Source: Nemertoderma westbladi
Lineage: Eukaryota; Xenacoelomorpha; Nemertodermatida; Nemertodermatidae
Length of the DNA: 29,798 nucleotides
Assembly (NCBI GenBank): GCA_032718475.1
Contig: JAUCBJ010004621.1
Coordinates: 1-29,798 of the forward strand
Reading direction: 5' to 3'
Numbering within the stretch: position 1 is the first letter of the stretch; each line of letters begins with the position of its first letter. The position numbers were made by a program, and so were the translations under genes. This document shows positions 8,912 to 18,361 of the stretch, in pieces. The notes beneath the pieces were generated by a model. It saw only the letters and a list, made by a program, of their open reading frames with translations, was not told the DNA's origin and searched no databases.

Positions 8912-11836
8912 TACTACTACTGCTACTGCTACTGCTACTGCTACTGCTACTGCTACTGCTACTGCTACTGCTACTGCTACTGCTACTGCTACTGCTACTG
9001 CTACTGCTACTGCTACTGCTACTGCTACTGCTACTGCTACTGCTACTGCTACTGCTACTGCTACTGCTACTGCTACTGCTACTGCTACTGCTACTGCTAC
9101 TGCTACTGCTACTGCTACTGCTACTGCTACTGCTACTTCTACTGCTACTGCTACTGCTACTGCTACTGCTACTGCTACTGCTACTGCTACTGCTACTGCT
9201 ACTGCTACTGCTACTGCTACTGCTACTGCTACTGCTACTGCTACTGCTACTGCTACTGCTACTGCTACTGCTACTGCTACTGCTACTGCTACTGCTACTG
9301 CTACTGCTACTGCTACTGCTACTGCTACTGCTACTGCTACTGCTACTGCTACTGCTACTGCTACTGCTACTGCTACTGCTACTGCTACTGCTACTGCTAC
9401 TGCTACTGCTACTGCTACTGCTACTGCTACTGCTACTGCTACTGCTACTGCTACTGCTACTGCTACTGCTACTGCTACTGCTACTGCTACTGCTACTGCT
9501 ACTGCTACTGCTACTGCTACTGCTACTGCTACTGCTACTGCTACTGCTACTGCTACTGCTACTGCTACTGCTACTGCTACTGCTACTGCTACTGCTACTG
9601 CTACTGCTACTGCTACTGCTACTGCTACTGCTACTGCTACTGCTACTGCTACTGCTACTGCTACTGCTACTGCTACTGCTACTGCTACTGCTACTGCTAC
9701 TGCTACTGCTACTGCTACTGCTACTGCTACTGCTACTGCTACTGCTACTGCTACTGCTACTGCTACTGCTACTGCTACTGCTACTGCTACTGCTACTGCT
9801 ACTGCTACTGCTACTGCTACTGCTACTGCTACTGCTACTGCTACTGCTACTGCTACTGCTACTGCTACTGCTACTGCTACTGCTACTGCTACTGCTACTG
9901 CTACTGCTACTGCTACTGCTACTGCTACTGCTACTGCTACTGCTACTGCTACTGCTACTGCTACTGCTACTGCTACTGCTACTGCTACTGCTACTGCTAC
10001 TGCTACTGCTACTGCTACTGCTACTGCTACTGCTACTGCTACTGCTACTGCTACTGCTACTGCTACTGCTACTGCTACTGCTACTGCTACTGCTACTGCT
10101 ACTGCTACTGCTACTGCTACTGCTACTGCTACTGCTACTGCTACTGCTACTGCTACTGCTACTGCTACTGCTACTGCTACTGCTACTGCTACTGCTACTG
10201 CTACTGCTACTGCTACTGCTACTGCTACTGCTACTGCTACTGCTACTGCTACTGCTACTGCTACTGCTACTGCTACTGCTACTGCTACTGCTACTGCTAC
10301 TGCTACTGCTACTGCTACTGCTACTGCTACTGCTACTGCTACTGCTACTGCTACTGCTACTGCTACTGCTACTGCTACTGCTACTGCTACTGCTACTGCT
10401 ACTGCTACTGCTACTGCTACTGCTACTGCTACTGCTACTGCTACTGCTACTGCTACTGCTACTGCTACTGCTACTGCTACTGCTACTGCTACTGCTACTG
10501 CTACTGCTACTGCTACTGCTACTGCTACTGCTACTGCTACTGCTACTGCTACTGCTACTGCTACTGCTACTGCTACTGCTACTGCTACTGCTACTGCTAC
10601 TGCTACTGCTACTGCTACTGCTACTGCTACTGCTACTGCTACTGCTACTGCTACTGCTACTGCTACTGCTACTGCTACTGCTACTGCTACTGCTACTGCT
10701 ACTGCTACTGCTACTGCTACTGCTACTGCTACTGCTACTGCTACTGCTACTGCTACTGCTACTGCTACTGCTACTGCTACTGCTACTGCTACTGCTACTG
10801 CTACTGCTACTGCTACTGCTACTGCTACTGCTACTGCTACTGCTACTGCTACTGCTACTGCTACTGCTACTGCTACTGCTACTGCTACTGCTACTGCTAC
10901 TGCTACTGCTACTGCTACTGCTACTGCTACTGCTACTGCTACTGCTACTGCTACTGCTACTGCTACTGCTACTGCTACTGCTACTGCTACTGCTACTGCT
11001 ACTGCTACTGCTACTGCTACTGCTACTGCTACTGCTACTGCTACTGCTACTGCTACTGCTACTGCTACTGCTACTGCTACTGCTACTGCTACTGCTACTG
11101 CTACTGCTACTGCTACTGCTACTGCTACTGCTACTGCTACTGCTACTGCTACTGCTACTGCTACTGCTACTGCTACTGCTACTGCTACTGCTACTGCTAC
11201 TGCTACTGCTACTGCTACTGCTACTGCTACTGCTACTGCTACTGCTACTGCTACTGCTACTGCTACTGCTACTGCTACTGCTACTGCTACTGCTACTGCT
11301 ACTGCTACTGCTACTGCTACTGCTACTGCTACTGCTACTGCTACTGCTACTGCTACTGCTACTGCTACTGCTACTGCTACTGCTACTGCTACTGCTACTG
11401 CTACTGCTACTGCTACTGCTACTGCTACTGCTACTGCTACTGCTACTGCTACTGCTACTGCTACTGCTACTGCTACTGCTACTGCTACTGCTACTGCTAC
11501 TGCTACTGCTACTGCTACTGCTACTGCTACTGCTACTGCTACTGCTACTGCTACTGCTACTGCTACTGCTACTGCTACTGCTACTGCTACTGCTACTGCT
11601 ACTGCTACTGCTACTGCTACTGCTACTGCTACTGCTACTGCTACTGCTACTGCTACTGCTACTGCTACTGCTACTGCTACTGCTACTGCTACTGCTACTG
11701 CTACTGCTACTGCTACTGCTACTGCTACTGCTACTGCTACTGCTACTGCTACTGCTACTGCTACTGCTACTGCTACTGCTACTGCTACTGCTACTGCTAC
11801 TGCTACTGCTACTGCTACTGCTACTGCTACTGCTAC
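8912..11836. repeat. Giant hexanucleotide tract (CTACTG)n
   Basis: About 2.92 kb, roughly 487 units, of the hexamer CTACTG without interruption except for the first units (ACTACTACTG) and one substitution at 9138 (G to T). It has no stop in one plus frame (CTA CTG, poly-Leu) and in two minus frames (Ser-Ser and Ala-Val), which creates huge false ORFs. It lies in the intron after exon D. Homogeneity over almost 3 kb implies very recent expansion or gene conversion; its exact length in an assembly should be treated as provisional. Confidence 0.98.
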
Positions 11837-12976
11837 CAGAAAGAAAATGTATATCCTCGCCATCTGAATTATGGAGCCTTATACCAATTTTAATCAAACT
11901 AAACAATAGACAAGCGCAATTTAAGTATCAATTTGAGAACATGTAAAGTTTTTTATAAGGGGTTTGTGTGTGGTGTGTAATACCTCTACAACTCAGCGTG
12001 TTAATGATTAAAACTTGTTTCTACTTCGCCATGGGAACACCTCCCCCATTTCATTTGGAATATAGCTATTTTTTATGGTAATATATTGTAAAATATTATA
12101 AATTACATCTATTTCCATCAATGTGTGAAAAGTATTACTTTTCAGTGTTTTGACCCCGAGTGTATTTATGTACCGATCGAGCGCAGCGAGGAATATTTAC
12201 ATTAATAAACAAGGTTCTTTAAAGCCCAACGCTGCTGATTAGTGCCCCCTGTTCGTACAATGATCTACACGTAGTTTCGTTACCTTAGATCAACTTATCA
12301 GCAGCGTTCTGCTCTGCTGATATCGTCGAAAGGCCGCAGAGTAATTGATTACTTAGAAACAACCGACTTCACGAATAAGTCTTGAGTATTCTTCAGTGCT
12401 CTTTCGTGAAAGATACCATTTTTAATAAGTGTAAAATTGTTAGTACTGCTATTTATTGCAAAAATGATTATGAATTGAAACAATAATAAAGTGAATAATT
12501 AAACGTGCAGAACGCTTAATAAGTTTACATAATGTAACAAAATTACGTACACCACTGTGTGAAAAGGGCGCTATTCAACGTAAAATATCATTATTTTTTT
12601 GTAAACCTCCCTTTATCACGCTAGGTAGGCCTATACACTCTGGTCATAACGATGAAAAGTGCTAATTTTCGAACAATGATATAGAGTCATTGCGTATAAA
12701 GTTGAAATAATAATACAAGGCTGTTGTTACATATTAATATTACTTAAATTTCAATTAACGTTAATGTTTTTTATAATGTTATTTTTCTCCTGGTTTTATT
12801 TTAATAATTATGATTATACTTAAAGTTTAACTATAATCTGGAGTAAAAGCAGCACATTTAAAAATTAAGACAAAACCAAATTACTAATACTTATAAACTT
12901 TTAAATTACATAAACACTTTTTTCATAAACAACTAAACAAGGTTACATTTCTCACAATTTTAAATTCAGTAAAAAA
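11837..12976. other. Region upstream of CFAP144
   Basis: About 1.1 kb without a coding region. It should hold the promoter and possibly a 5' untranslated exon of the CFAP144 gene: an acceptor-like ATTTTAAATTCAG ends at 12969, seven bases before the ATG. A 12-base perfect inverted repeat (AACGCTGCTGAT at 12228-12239, ATCAGCAGCGTT at 12297-12308) with a 57-base loop is present. An X-box-like site is listed separately. Confidence 0.5.
12025..12038 (+). promoter_or_regulatory. Imperfect X-box (RFX) motif upstream of CFAP144
   Basis: TTCGCCATGGGAAC has a perfect right half (GGGAAC) and a left half differing from the X-box consensus (GTNNCC) at the first base. RFX factors control ciliary genes through such sites. 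It lies about 940 bases before the ATG, which would fit a promoter only if a 5' untranslated intron exists. A chance match is possible. Confidence 0.3.
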
Positions 12977-13372
12977 ATGCATCGTTCAGAGGAGAAGAAA
13001 ACATTGAGTGGATCGGCACAGAACGCCATAATGGTTGAGCAAATTAAGAGAGATACGAAATTCTACAAGCCGCAAACAAAGTACCAAGTACATCCGCTAA
13101 AGAAGATGCATCTGATATCGGCGAAACCCAATACAAAGCCGTCGAGAGAAGATCAACCCGACAAAGAATTTGTAGAGAAATTTCGAGCCGCCAAGAAGGC
13201 ACCAAAGTCGAAGTTCATCGAACCGCAGACGGCGTCCCAGGAAATAGGGTGGGACAACGAGCCGTTAATCGAGTCGGATAGAAACGATCCGAGATTGCAT
13301 CGGCCACGAGTCACTTCGGGACTCACCAATTATATGCAATCTTTGTTCGCAAAATGTGCTAATAGTAAATAG
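12977..13372 (+). CDS. CFAP144: CFAP144 (FAM183 family) ciliary microtubule-associated protein
   Basis: An intact 131-residue single-exon ORF with the family's usual length (vertebrate members about 130 residues). Recognised family blocks, in order: NAIMVEQIKRD (residues 16-26), TKYQVHPLKKMHLISAKP (35-52), then SQEIGWDNEPLI (87-98) and NDPRLHRPRV (102-111) before the end. The protein is basic, with no signal peptide or membrane segment. In vertebrates, CFAP144/FAM183A localises to motile cilia and has been placed among doublet-microtubule inner proteins; by inference the same role holds here. The gene lies on the same strand within the long intron of the tau-like gene. The coding part has no intron, unlike the multi-exon vertebrate genes as I remember them, so a retrocopy or intron loss is possible. 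Codon use is normal and the frame undamaged, which argues for function. Confidence 0.85.
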   Translation: MHRSEEKKTLSGSAQNAIMVEQIKRDTKFYKPQTKYQVHPLKKMHLISAKPNTKPSREDQPDKEFVEKFRAAKKAPKSKFIEPQTASQEIGWDNEPLIESDRNDPRLHRPRVTSGLTNYMQSLFAKCANSK

Positions 13373-14323
13373 ATATTGCAAGTAAATTTTGCAGAATGCA
13401 GTGCCACCAATTATATAATTTATTGATTTTGATTAAACATTTAAGTTTATGTTAAAATATATGGCAAGGCACGTGCAGTAAGCGAAGGTTTGGCAAACAA
13501 ACGATGCCAGGGTAGGCATCAGTAAGGCCGGTTGAAATTTGATCACAAATAAGCATTAGTTGTTAGATTTGGAAATGCTAATAAATTTCAAAGATTTTTA
13601 AAGCAGTGGCTTTTAAAACTTTTAAAAACATTAAAAATTGTAATTTTGTCAGTGCTGCCCATGAGCTGAGGAGCAGTTCGCTCCATTGATTCGGACAGTA
13701 CGCCTACGTCATCGGCAAGGTACTTGACTGGCCAATAGGGTGAGTTACCATCACCTCATCCTTAACCTAATGCTTTAAGGACATGCGTAAGAAATAGTCC
13801 ACAGCAATTATGAACAAGAATGAGACAAGTTTGTCACACTGACGTCACTCTGTGTCAACATCAATGGTATAGACATAAATGTTGTGTAACCCTAGTACAG
13901 TGATCTGATAACCGCAATAATTTACTCAGGCATCCCATATGCTGCAACTATGCAGTCAACAAGCAGCCTTAATGCAGCCTTAATAAAGTCAACAAAACAA
14001 CAAGACGTGTGTCTCTCTTTGTAGATATCTATTCAGAATGGGCTCCATGGTCGTCCCACAATTTTTACTAAACCAATTTTGGCGCCCACAGTATCTCAAC
14101 AGAATATTGTATGTATATTGTAGGTTTGTGTATTGTTATGTATAGGATATTGTATAGCTTTGCAGTAATCGAGATCTGTAATGTGTTAGGCTGCCCTTCT
14201 TGGGTACTGGAACCAATAAATTCGGTTTCATTTCTTGTAGGTCTGTGGTAGTTTAAGAAAGAGAAACGGGAATCAAAAAATAGGGTAAAGAGGTAGGCTT
14301 TAGTCAGGTAGACAGAGGGGTCC
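13373..14323. other. CFAP144 3' flank and unassigned intron sequence
   Basis: AT-rich 3' flank with polyadenylation-signal candidates ATTAAA near 13431 and AATAAA at 13580-13585, about 210 bases after the CFAP144 stop. Beyond 13650 the sequence is more GC-balanced. It includes a TGGCGCCCA at 14080-14088 that resembles a retroelement primer-binding site, but no paired long terminal repeats were found. No gene is supported. Confidence 0.5.
13580..13585 (+). promoter_or_regulatory. Likely CFAP144 polyadenylation signal
   Basis: Canonical AATAAA 208 bases after the CFAP144 stop codon. An ATTAAA variant near 13431 is the alternative. AT-rich context lowers certainty. Confidence 0.45.
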
Positions 14324-14431
14324 ACCGTGACTTTGGGTCATCACGCATTTTTATTTGCTTAAACTTTAGTCGGACCTTAGAGTAATCAAAATCCATCGGG
14401 TGCCACTTCGGCACCTTTGGGGAACTTTTTA
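14324..14431 (+). repeat. Left terminal inverted repeat of the 3.3-kb transposon
   Basis: Pairs with 17558-17665 in inverted orientation. The outer 20 bases match at all but two positions. Inside it is a small hairpin, GGTGCC-ACTTC-GGCACC near 14399-14415. Confidence 0.75.
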
Positions 14432-14448
14432 TAAAGCCCTTAACCTAA

Positions 14449-14462
14449 GTTTCCATAGCAAC
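14449..14462 (+). promoter_or_regulatory. X-box (RFX-binding) motif 1 inside the transposon
   Basis: GTTTCCATAGCAAC matches the X-box consensus in both half sites (GTTTCC-AT-AGCAAC). It lies about 1.08 kb after the CFAP144 stop codon, in the left part of the transposon. Binding and function are not shown by sequence alone. Confidence 0.5.
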
Positions 14463-14555
14463 CAGCATACAAGGTTTTATTTTGAGATATATGCGACCTT
14501 GCACCTATTGCCACAGCTCTTGTTAATTATTCTGAATAAGATTTCTAGAAGATTA

Positions 14556-14569
14556 GTTCCCATAGCAAC
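14556..14569 (+). promoter_or_regulatory. X-box (RFX-binding) motif 2 inside the transposon
   Basis: GTTCCCATAGCAAC is a second full X-box match in the same orientation, 107 bases after the first. Two full sites so close together are unlikely by chance; flanking bases differ (CAGCATAC against ATTATTAA), so they are not a simple tandem duplication of a longer unit. Confidence 0.5.
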
Positions 14570-14959
14570 ATTATTAATTATTAATTTTGGCCTTTGGTAT
14601 GTTTATTAAGATTACTATTATCCAACTATTAAACTGCTAACTATTAAACTCCAGCCAACTATTAAACTTTTGATTATTTATGTAACTATTTATAAAAGCA
14701 AGCAATTATCATCATTGACGTTTATCTTTCCAACGATTGCAGAAAATAGGTACAGTAGATTCAATGTGCCATCATTCTTTACTGCGTACCTATCTGGGAA
14801 GGGTATCTATCCAAAATATTATCCATTACTGGTATTACGAAAGTTAATCAATCAGCTAGAAGAGTTGTATGTTTATTACATTATTTATTTAAACGGAACA
14901 TTGCTTTAAACATTGTATTTATTTTTACACTTTGAAGTGGTGCCGGTGCATATTGTAGT

Positions 14960-16985
14960 TCATGGTAGAGCGGCTATAGAGCAGCCGCTTCGATTGGAAG
15001 AACAGGCACTTTCGGACTTGCAATTACAAGATATAGTTTTAAGGATCGAAATTGGGGCAATGGATGAGACGCCAGGATCCGTTATCAGTTTGTCATTGAT
15101 CGCTATCCAACCAAACTTGTTAACAGCCAACAGTGGAGGTGCAGGATCATCAGCAGCTCTCCACAAAAGAACTTGCAAACGAGCCCGTTTTACATATTGT
15201 ACAGCGGCACTCTGTGTGGGGGGAAGGTTGAATACTTTAGGGTGTTGCTTCTTTGTAGTGAATAGCCTATGTCGAAGTTCATTCGGAGTATCCGATATGC
15301 CACCACCATAGAGGTGTATAATGAACGAGAGGCCTATTTGTAGCCATTCTTCTTCTGTAACATTTGGATCACTAAAAATCTGCGGGGATTCGTGCAACCT
15401 ACACATCAATTTGATTGCGTTCTTTTTCCCCTTCCCATATGGATATGATACTGTATCCCAACCAGATAAAGCGTGTAAAGAAAGGAGATAAGCACACTGA
15501 TTTCCGAGTTGGATAGCAGTGCTGTTGATATTTATGATTTTTCCATTAAATCGACGTATAGAGAGTTGAACAGTTGGTTGATATAGCCAGAAGAAGAAGA
15601 AGAATACTGCTAGTACGAAAATGTCTGTATCTTCTGTTGTTATTTATATATGTCTGTTGTTGTCATAATCAGATAACTTTAACATGTAACTGATAATAGT
15701 AACATCAGCTTCTTCATGTTCGAATATATTATTAGGTGGTGTTACATGGTGGTGGTTTCTTATTACAAGGTGTAATGATTTATGTGTTGTATAATTACAC
15801 ATTTGTTTATTGTTCACAGACTTCATAATAGTGTCTCTGGAAGGTAGAATTGTTTCTAGTGATAGTTCATATTGTTGATAACTGTTGGATTTATTACGCG
15901 TTTCCCTTTCTGAAGATTTAATGCTACCTGGAAAGTAACGATCAAATATTATATACGTTTCATGATGGTGTTCAGCTACTGTATCTGTATATTTGCTGCA
16001 GTAGGCATCACAAAAAGCTGCTACAGATAACTTGTTAGACCAATTAATACCGGTATGGTATAGCGAAGCATTTCCATCAACTACAGTAGTTCCAAATCAA
16101 CAGGGGGGAGTGGGTTGGCCCCATTTACAACCAGAGAAACCATATCAGATTTCTTTCCGGAACGTAATTCACCATACTCATTGAATAGTGATGGAGGTAA
16201 TGGCCGCATAGTTCATAGCTAAACAATTCTAACAAATCAATATTGCGTTTCTGTGAGACAATCAAAAGTCTTGCGTATAATCTCTCCATATCTTAGGTCT
16301 TGCATAACCATGTTTGCCACGTGTGGGTTTCAAATCCATAGTTAAAACTGAGCGTGTTATTTATTATCTGGTAGAAACCATTTGGGAGAGTTGATTTGAA
16401 TGCCCTTGCCGACTCCAACTCCAACTTTACGGCATTATCGACATTGACTTCTGGTGAAGCTATACGACCATTCACAATATTGATCAACTCATTAGTATCA
16501 TTAAAGCCAAATGGATCCTTGCACTTTTTTAATGTTCGAAGTATACTGATTCTATCACCGGCATCAAGATGCCGCCGCTTAGTGCTGTAGTGCCTTCCTC
16601 TTTATGTCGTCTAAGGCCGCGTTTACACTTACCGAGTCAAAGTCTAGGTCAAAATAAAATAAATATAGCTAGCTAGTAGGCCTAATCATAAATAATAATA
16701 CATTATATAGGCCTAATATAATACATAAGGGGATTCTAGAAAAAATGTAATTTCATGTTTTGTGATTTACATTTTGTCTTTTGACTTTGACTTTGACTCG
16801 GTAGTGTGAACGCGGCCTTAAATCACCTTCAAGATTTTCATCATCCTCCACTGACCCAGAATCAAACATGTTATCCACACCCAAGGCAAACATATTGCCT
16901 ATGTGGTGGGATAACACCCAAATGGTCGACTGTTCTTGGGACAGAGTTTTCCCCTTCAATCCACCAAGTGACTTCCCCTTTCTTA
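14960..16985 (-). pseudogene. Broken transposon ORF with FEN/XPG-type nuclease motifs and a C-terminal Cys cluster
   Basis: From about 16090 down to the stop at 14960 a single frame (about 375 codons) is open except for one TAA at 15644-15646. It reads, in order, VVDGNASLY (16060-16084), IIFDRYFPGSIK (ending near 15954), HEEADVTII (15689-15718), TEDTDIFVL (15611-15637), LHALSGWDT then GKGKKNAIKL (15410-15480), and a C-terminal cluster CNCKSESACSSNRSGC. Upstream pieces of the same protein are STIWVLSHHIGNMF (near 16890-16930) and RRHLDAGDRISILRTLKKC (near 16510-16570), separated by frameshifts and the MITE. I recognise it as a conserved uncharacterised ORF seen repeatedly in animal mobile-element contexts. 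The motif order matches FEN1-type nucleases (inference, see findings). Its catalytic acids remain, but the gene is broken. Confidence 0.75.
16614..16818. mobile_element. 205-bp MITE with 30-base inverted repeats, TA target site
   Basis: The left end AGGCCGCGTTTACACTTACC and the right end, read on the other strand, AGGCCGCGTTCACACTACC continue into the shared CGAGTCAAAGTC; they differ by one substitution and one indel. TA flanks both sides (16612-16613 and 16819-16820), the target site used by Tc1/mariner-type elements. It carries no ORF, so it is non-autonomous. It interrupts the nuclease-like ORF between its N-terminal block and the HLDAGD block, so it is younger than the host transposon. 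Confidence 0.88.
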
Positions 16986-17557
16986 TGTTTTTACTTTTTG
17001 CTTATTCTGGAATATTTTAGAATAAATATTTTCAATTTAGCTAAATCATTTTCAACACAACTAAAACTGCTAACAACCATAAAAAACACTAGCTATGTAA
17101 AATACAAAACAAGTAACGTAATATTATTTTTTGATTTTATGAATAAATGTGCCGCTGTGTGCTGCTATAAAAAATACTAGCTATATCAATTTCAATAAGT
17201 AAGACTAATCACCAATAAAGTGTGTGTGTAAACCAAGTTAAATTACGAGGCGGTAGGCAATATAGAAACGAAGCGGTTAACGAAACGGTGGTGAACAATA
17301 AATAAAACAAACGTGCATAGGCGTAGGCCTACATACCGTTAAAAGATTTGCAAAATATGGGTAATCAAAGTTTTCAAATCATAGCTAAGTATACAATACA
17401 GCAATTACAGTATATTCAGATCTAAACATATACAGATATACATAGTTGTTTATCTCTGTTCTAGAACACTTAATTTAATTACTCCAGTAACAAACGTTTA
17501 TAATTTAATGCAATTTTTGGAATAGGTTGAATAATTTGCACTTGTATTTTATGCTGT

Positions 17558-17665
17558 AAAAAAATTCCCCAAGGTATCCCAACTGGCACCCGGTGAATAT
17601 TTACATTATTATTATCAGGGAAGACATTGAGAAAATAAAATTGCGTGATGACCCAAGTTCACGGT
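17558..17665 (-). repeat. Right terminal inverted repeat of the 3.3-kb transposon
   Basis: Inverted counterpart of 14324-14431; the outermost bases on this strand are TCACGGT at 17659-17665. Sequence from 17000 to 17558 lies inside the transposon and is AT-rich with no further recognisable ORF. Confidence 0.75.
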
Positions 17666-17894
17666 CCTCCCTTGAGCTCTATTGAGCGTCTACTGGACTA
17701 CTTGGATAATTACAGCGAATGGGTGAATTACACCAAATGTGAAATAAAATAATAATTAAGTTAAATTTAGTTAGATGGAAGTTTGTCTAAATAAAATTTG
17801 CAGATATAAAAAGAAAATTATTATTGAAAAAAATAAATAAGATATAAAAAACAAAAAGATTAAAATAAAAGAAACACAATCTATGGAATATATA

Positions 17895-18358
17895 TCATCC
17901 TCCAGTAGTTGAGGATTTGTGTGGGACAGAACCTCGACAGCCCATCTCACAGGGTGAGGATGGTTCCGAGGATAGAGGCATAAAGGCCGAGTTGCCGATA
18001 AGTGTGGCAATGAGGAGAGGTTGTAGCAGGGAGCGGTAGCAGCGAGGCGACATATAGACGAAATCCGACTCAGCGCGGGGTGTCTCAGGGAGAACGTTTA
18101 CACGATTGTCACCTCCCATATCGCGGTGCGGCAGCAGCTCAACGGGGTTAGTGTAACGCGTCGTCGTTCTCCCCGGCTCACTCCAGGGGACACTACCGAG
18201 CATCATCCCGAGTTACCAGTGCATCCATGATATCATTGACCATCGTGGATGGCGGTCGGCACTCCAACAAATCCAAGACCTGTTTTGAAGCCCATCTGCT
18301 GAAAGGAAAGACTGGAGGCCGTGTATAGGCCCCCGAGAGATTTGTACACCCATAGAGT
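17895..18358. other. GC-richer unassigned segment beside the 18-bp array
   Basis: About 460 bases distinctly richer in GC than the surrounding introns, with open stretches of about 80-103 codons on the minus strand in two frames (for example VNDIMDALVTRDDAR). No homology is recognised. It may be a decayed coding piece of a mobile element or captured transcript. It abuts the 18-bp minisatellite, whose monomer (CCCCGAGAG) already appears in CCCCCGAGAGATTTG at 18330. Confidence 0.35.
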
Positions 18359-18361
18359 GTA

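Larger units (their letters stand above)
14324..17665 (-). mobile_element. Decayed 3.3-kb DNA transposon with long terminal inverted repeats
   Basis: The ends are inverted copies of each other. The left end begins ACCGTGACTTTGGGTCATCA and the right end, read on the other strand, begins ACCGTGAACTTGGGTCATCA. Similarity continues to GGGTGCCA and CTTTGGGGAA (left) against CCTTGGGGAA (right), about 108 bases with indels. The only recognisable ORF is on the minus strand (14960-16985) and is broken. A MITE is nested at 16614-16818. A target-site duplication is not clear (TCCA on the left against TCCT on the right is possible). The superfamily is not recognised. Divergence between the repeats and ORF damage indicate an old, inactive copy. 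Confidence 0.75.

Noticed and set aside
8689-11946. 1085-residue plus-strand ORF with poly-leucine, and the minus-strand poly-serine and Ala-Val ORFs
   Set aside because: All are readings of the CTACTG microsatellite flanked by LINE and intron sequence; there is no start context, domain or plausible protein.
14080-14088. TGGCGCCCA as a primer-binding site of an LTR retroelement
   Set aside because: Only nine bases match and I found no pair of long terminal repeats or gag/pol sequence nearby.
14913-15311. 132-codon plus-strand ORF
   Set aside because: It lies opposite the conserved minus-strand nuclease-like ORF, whose motifs are recognisable; the plus frame is a shadow.
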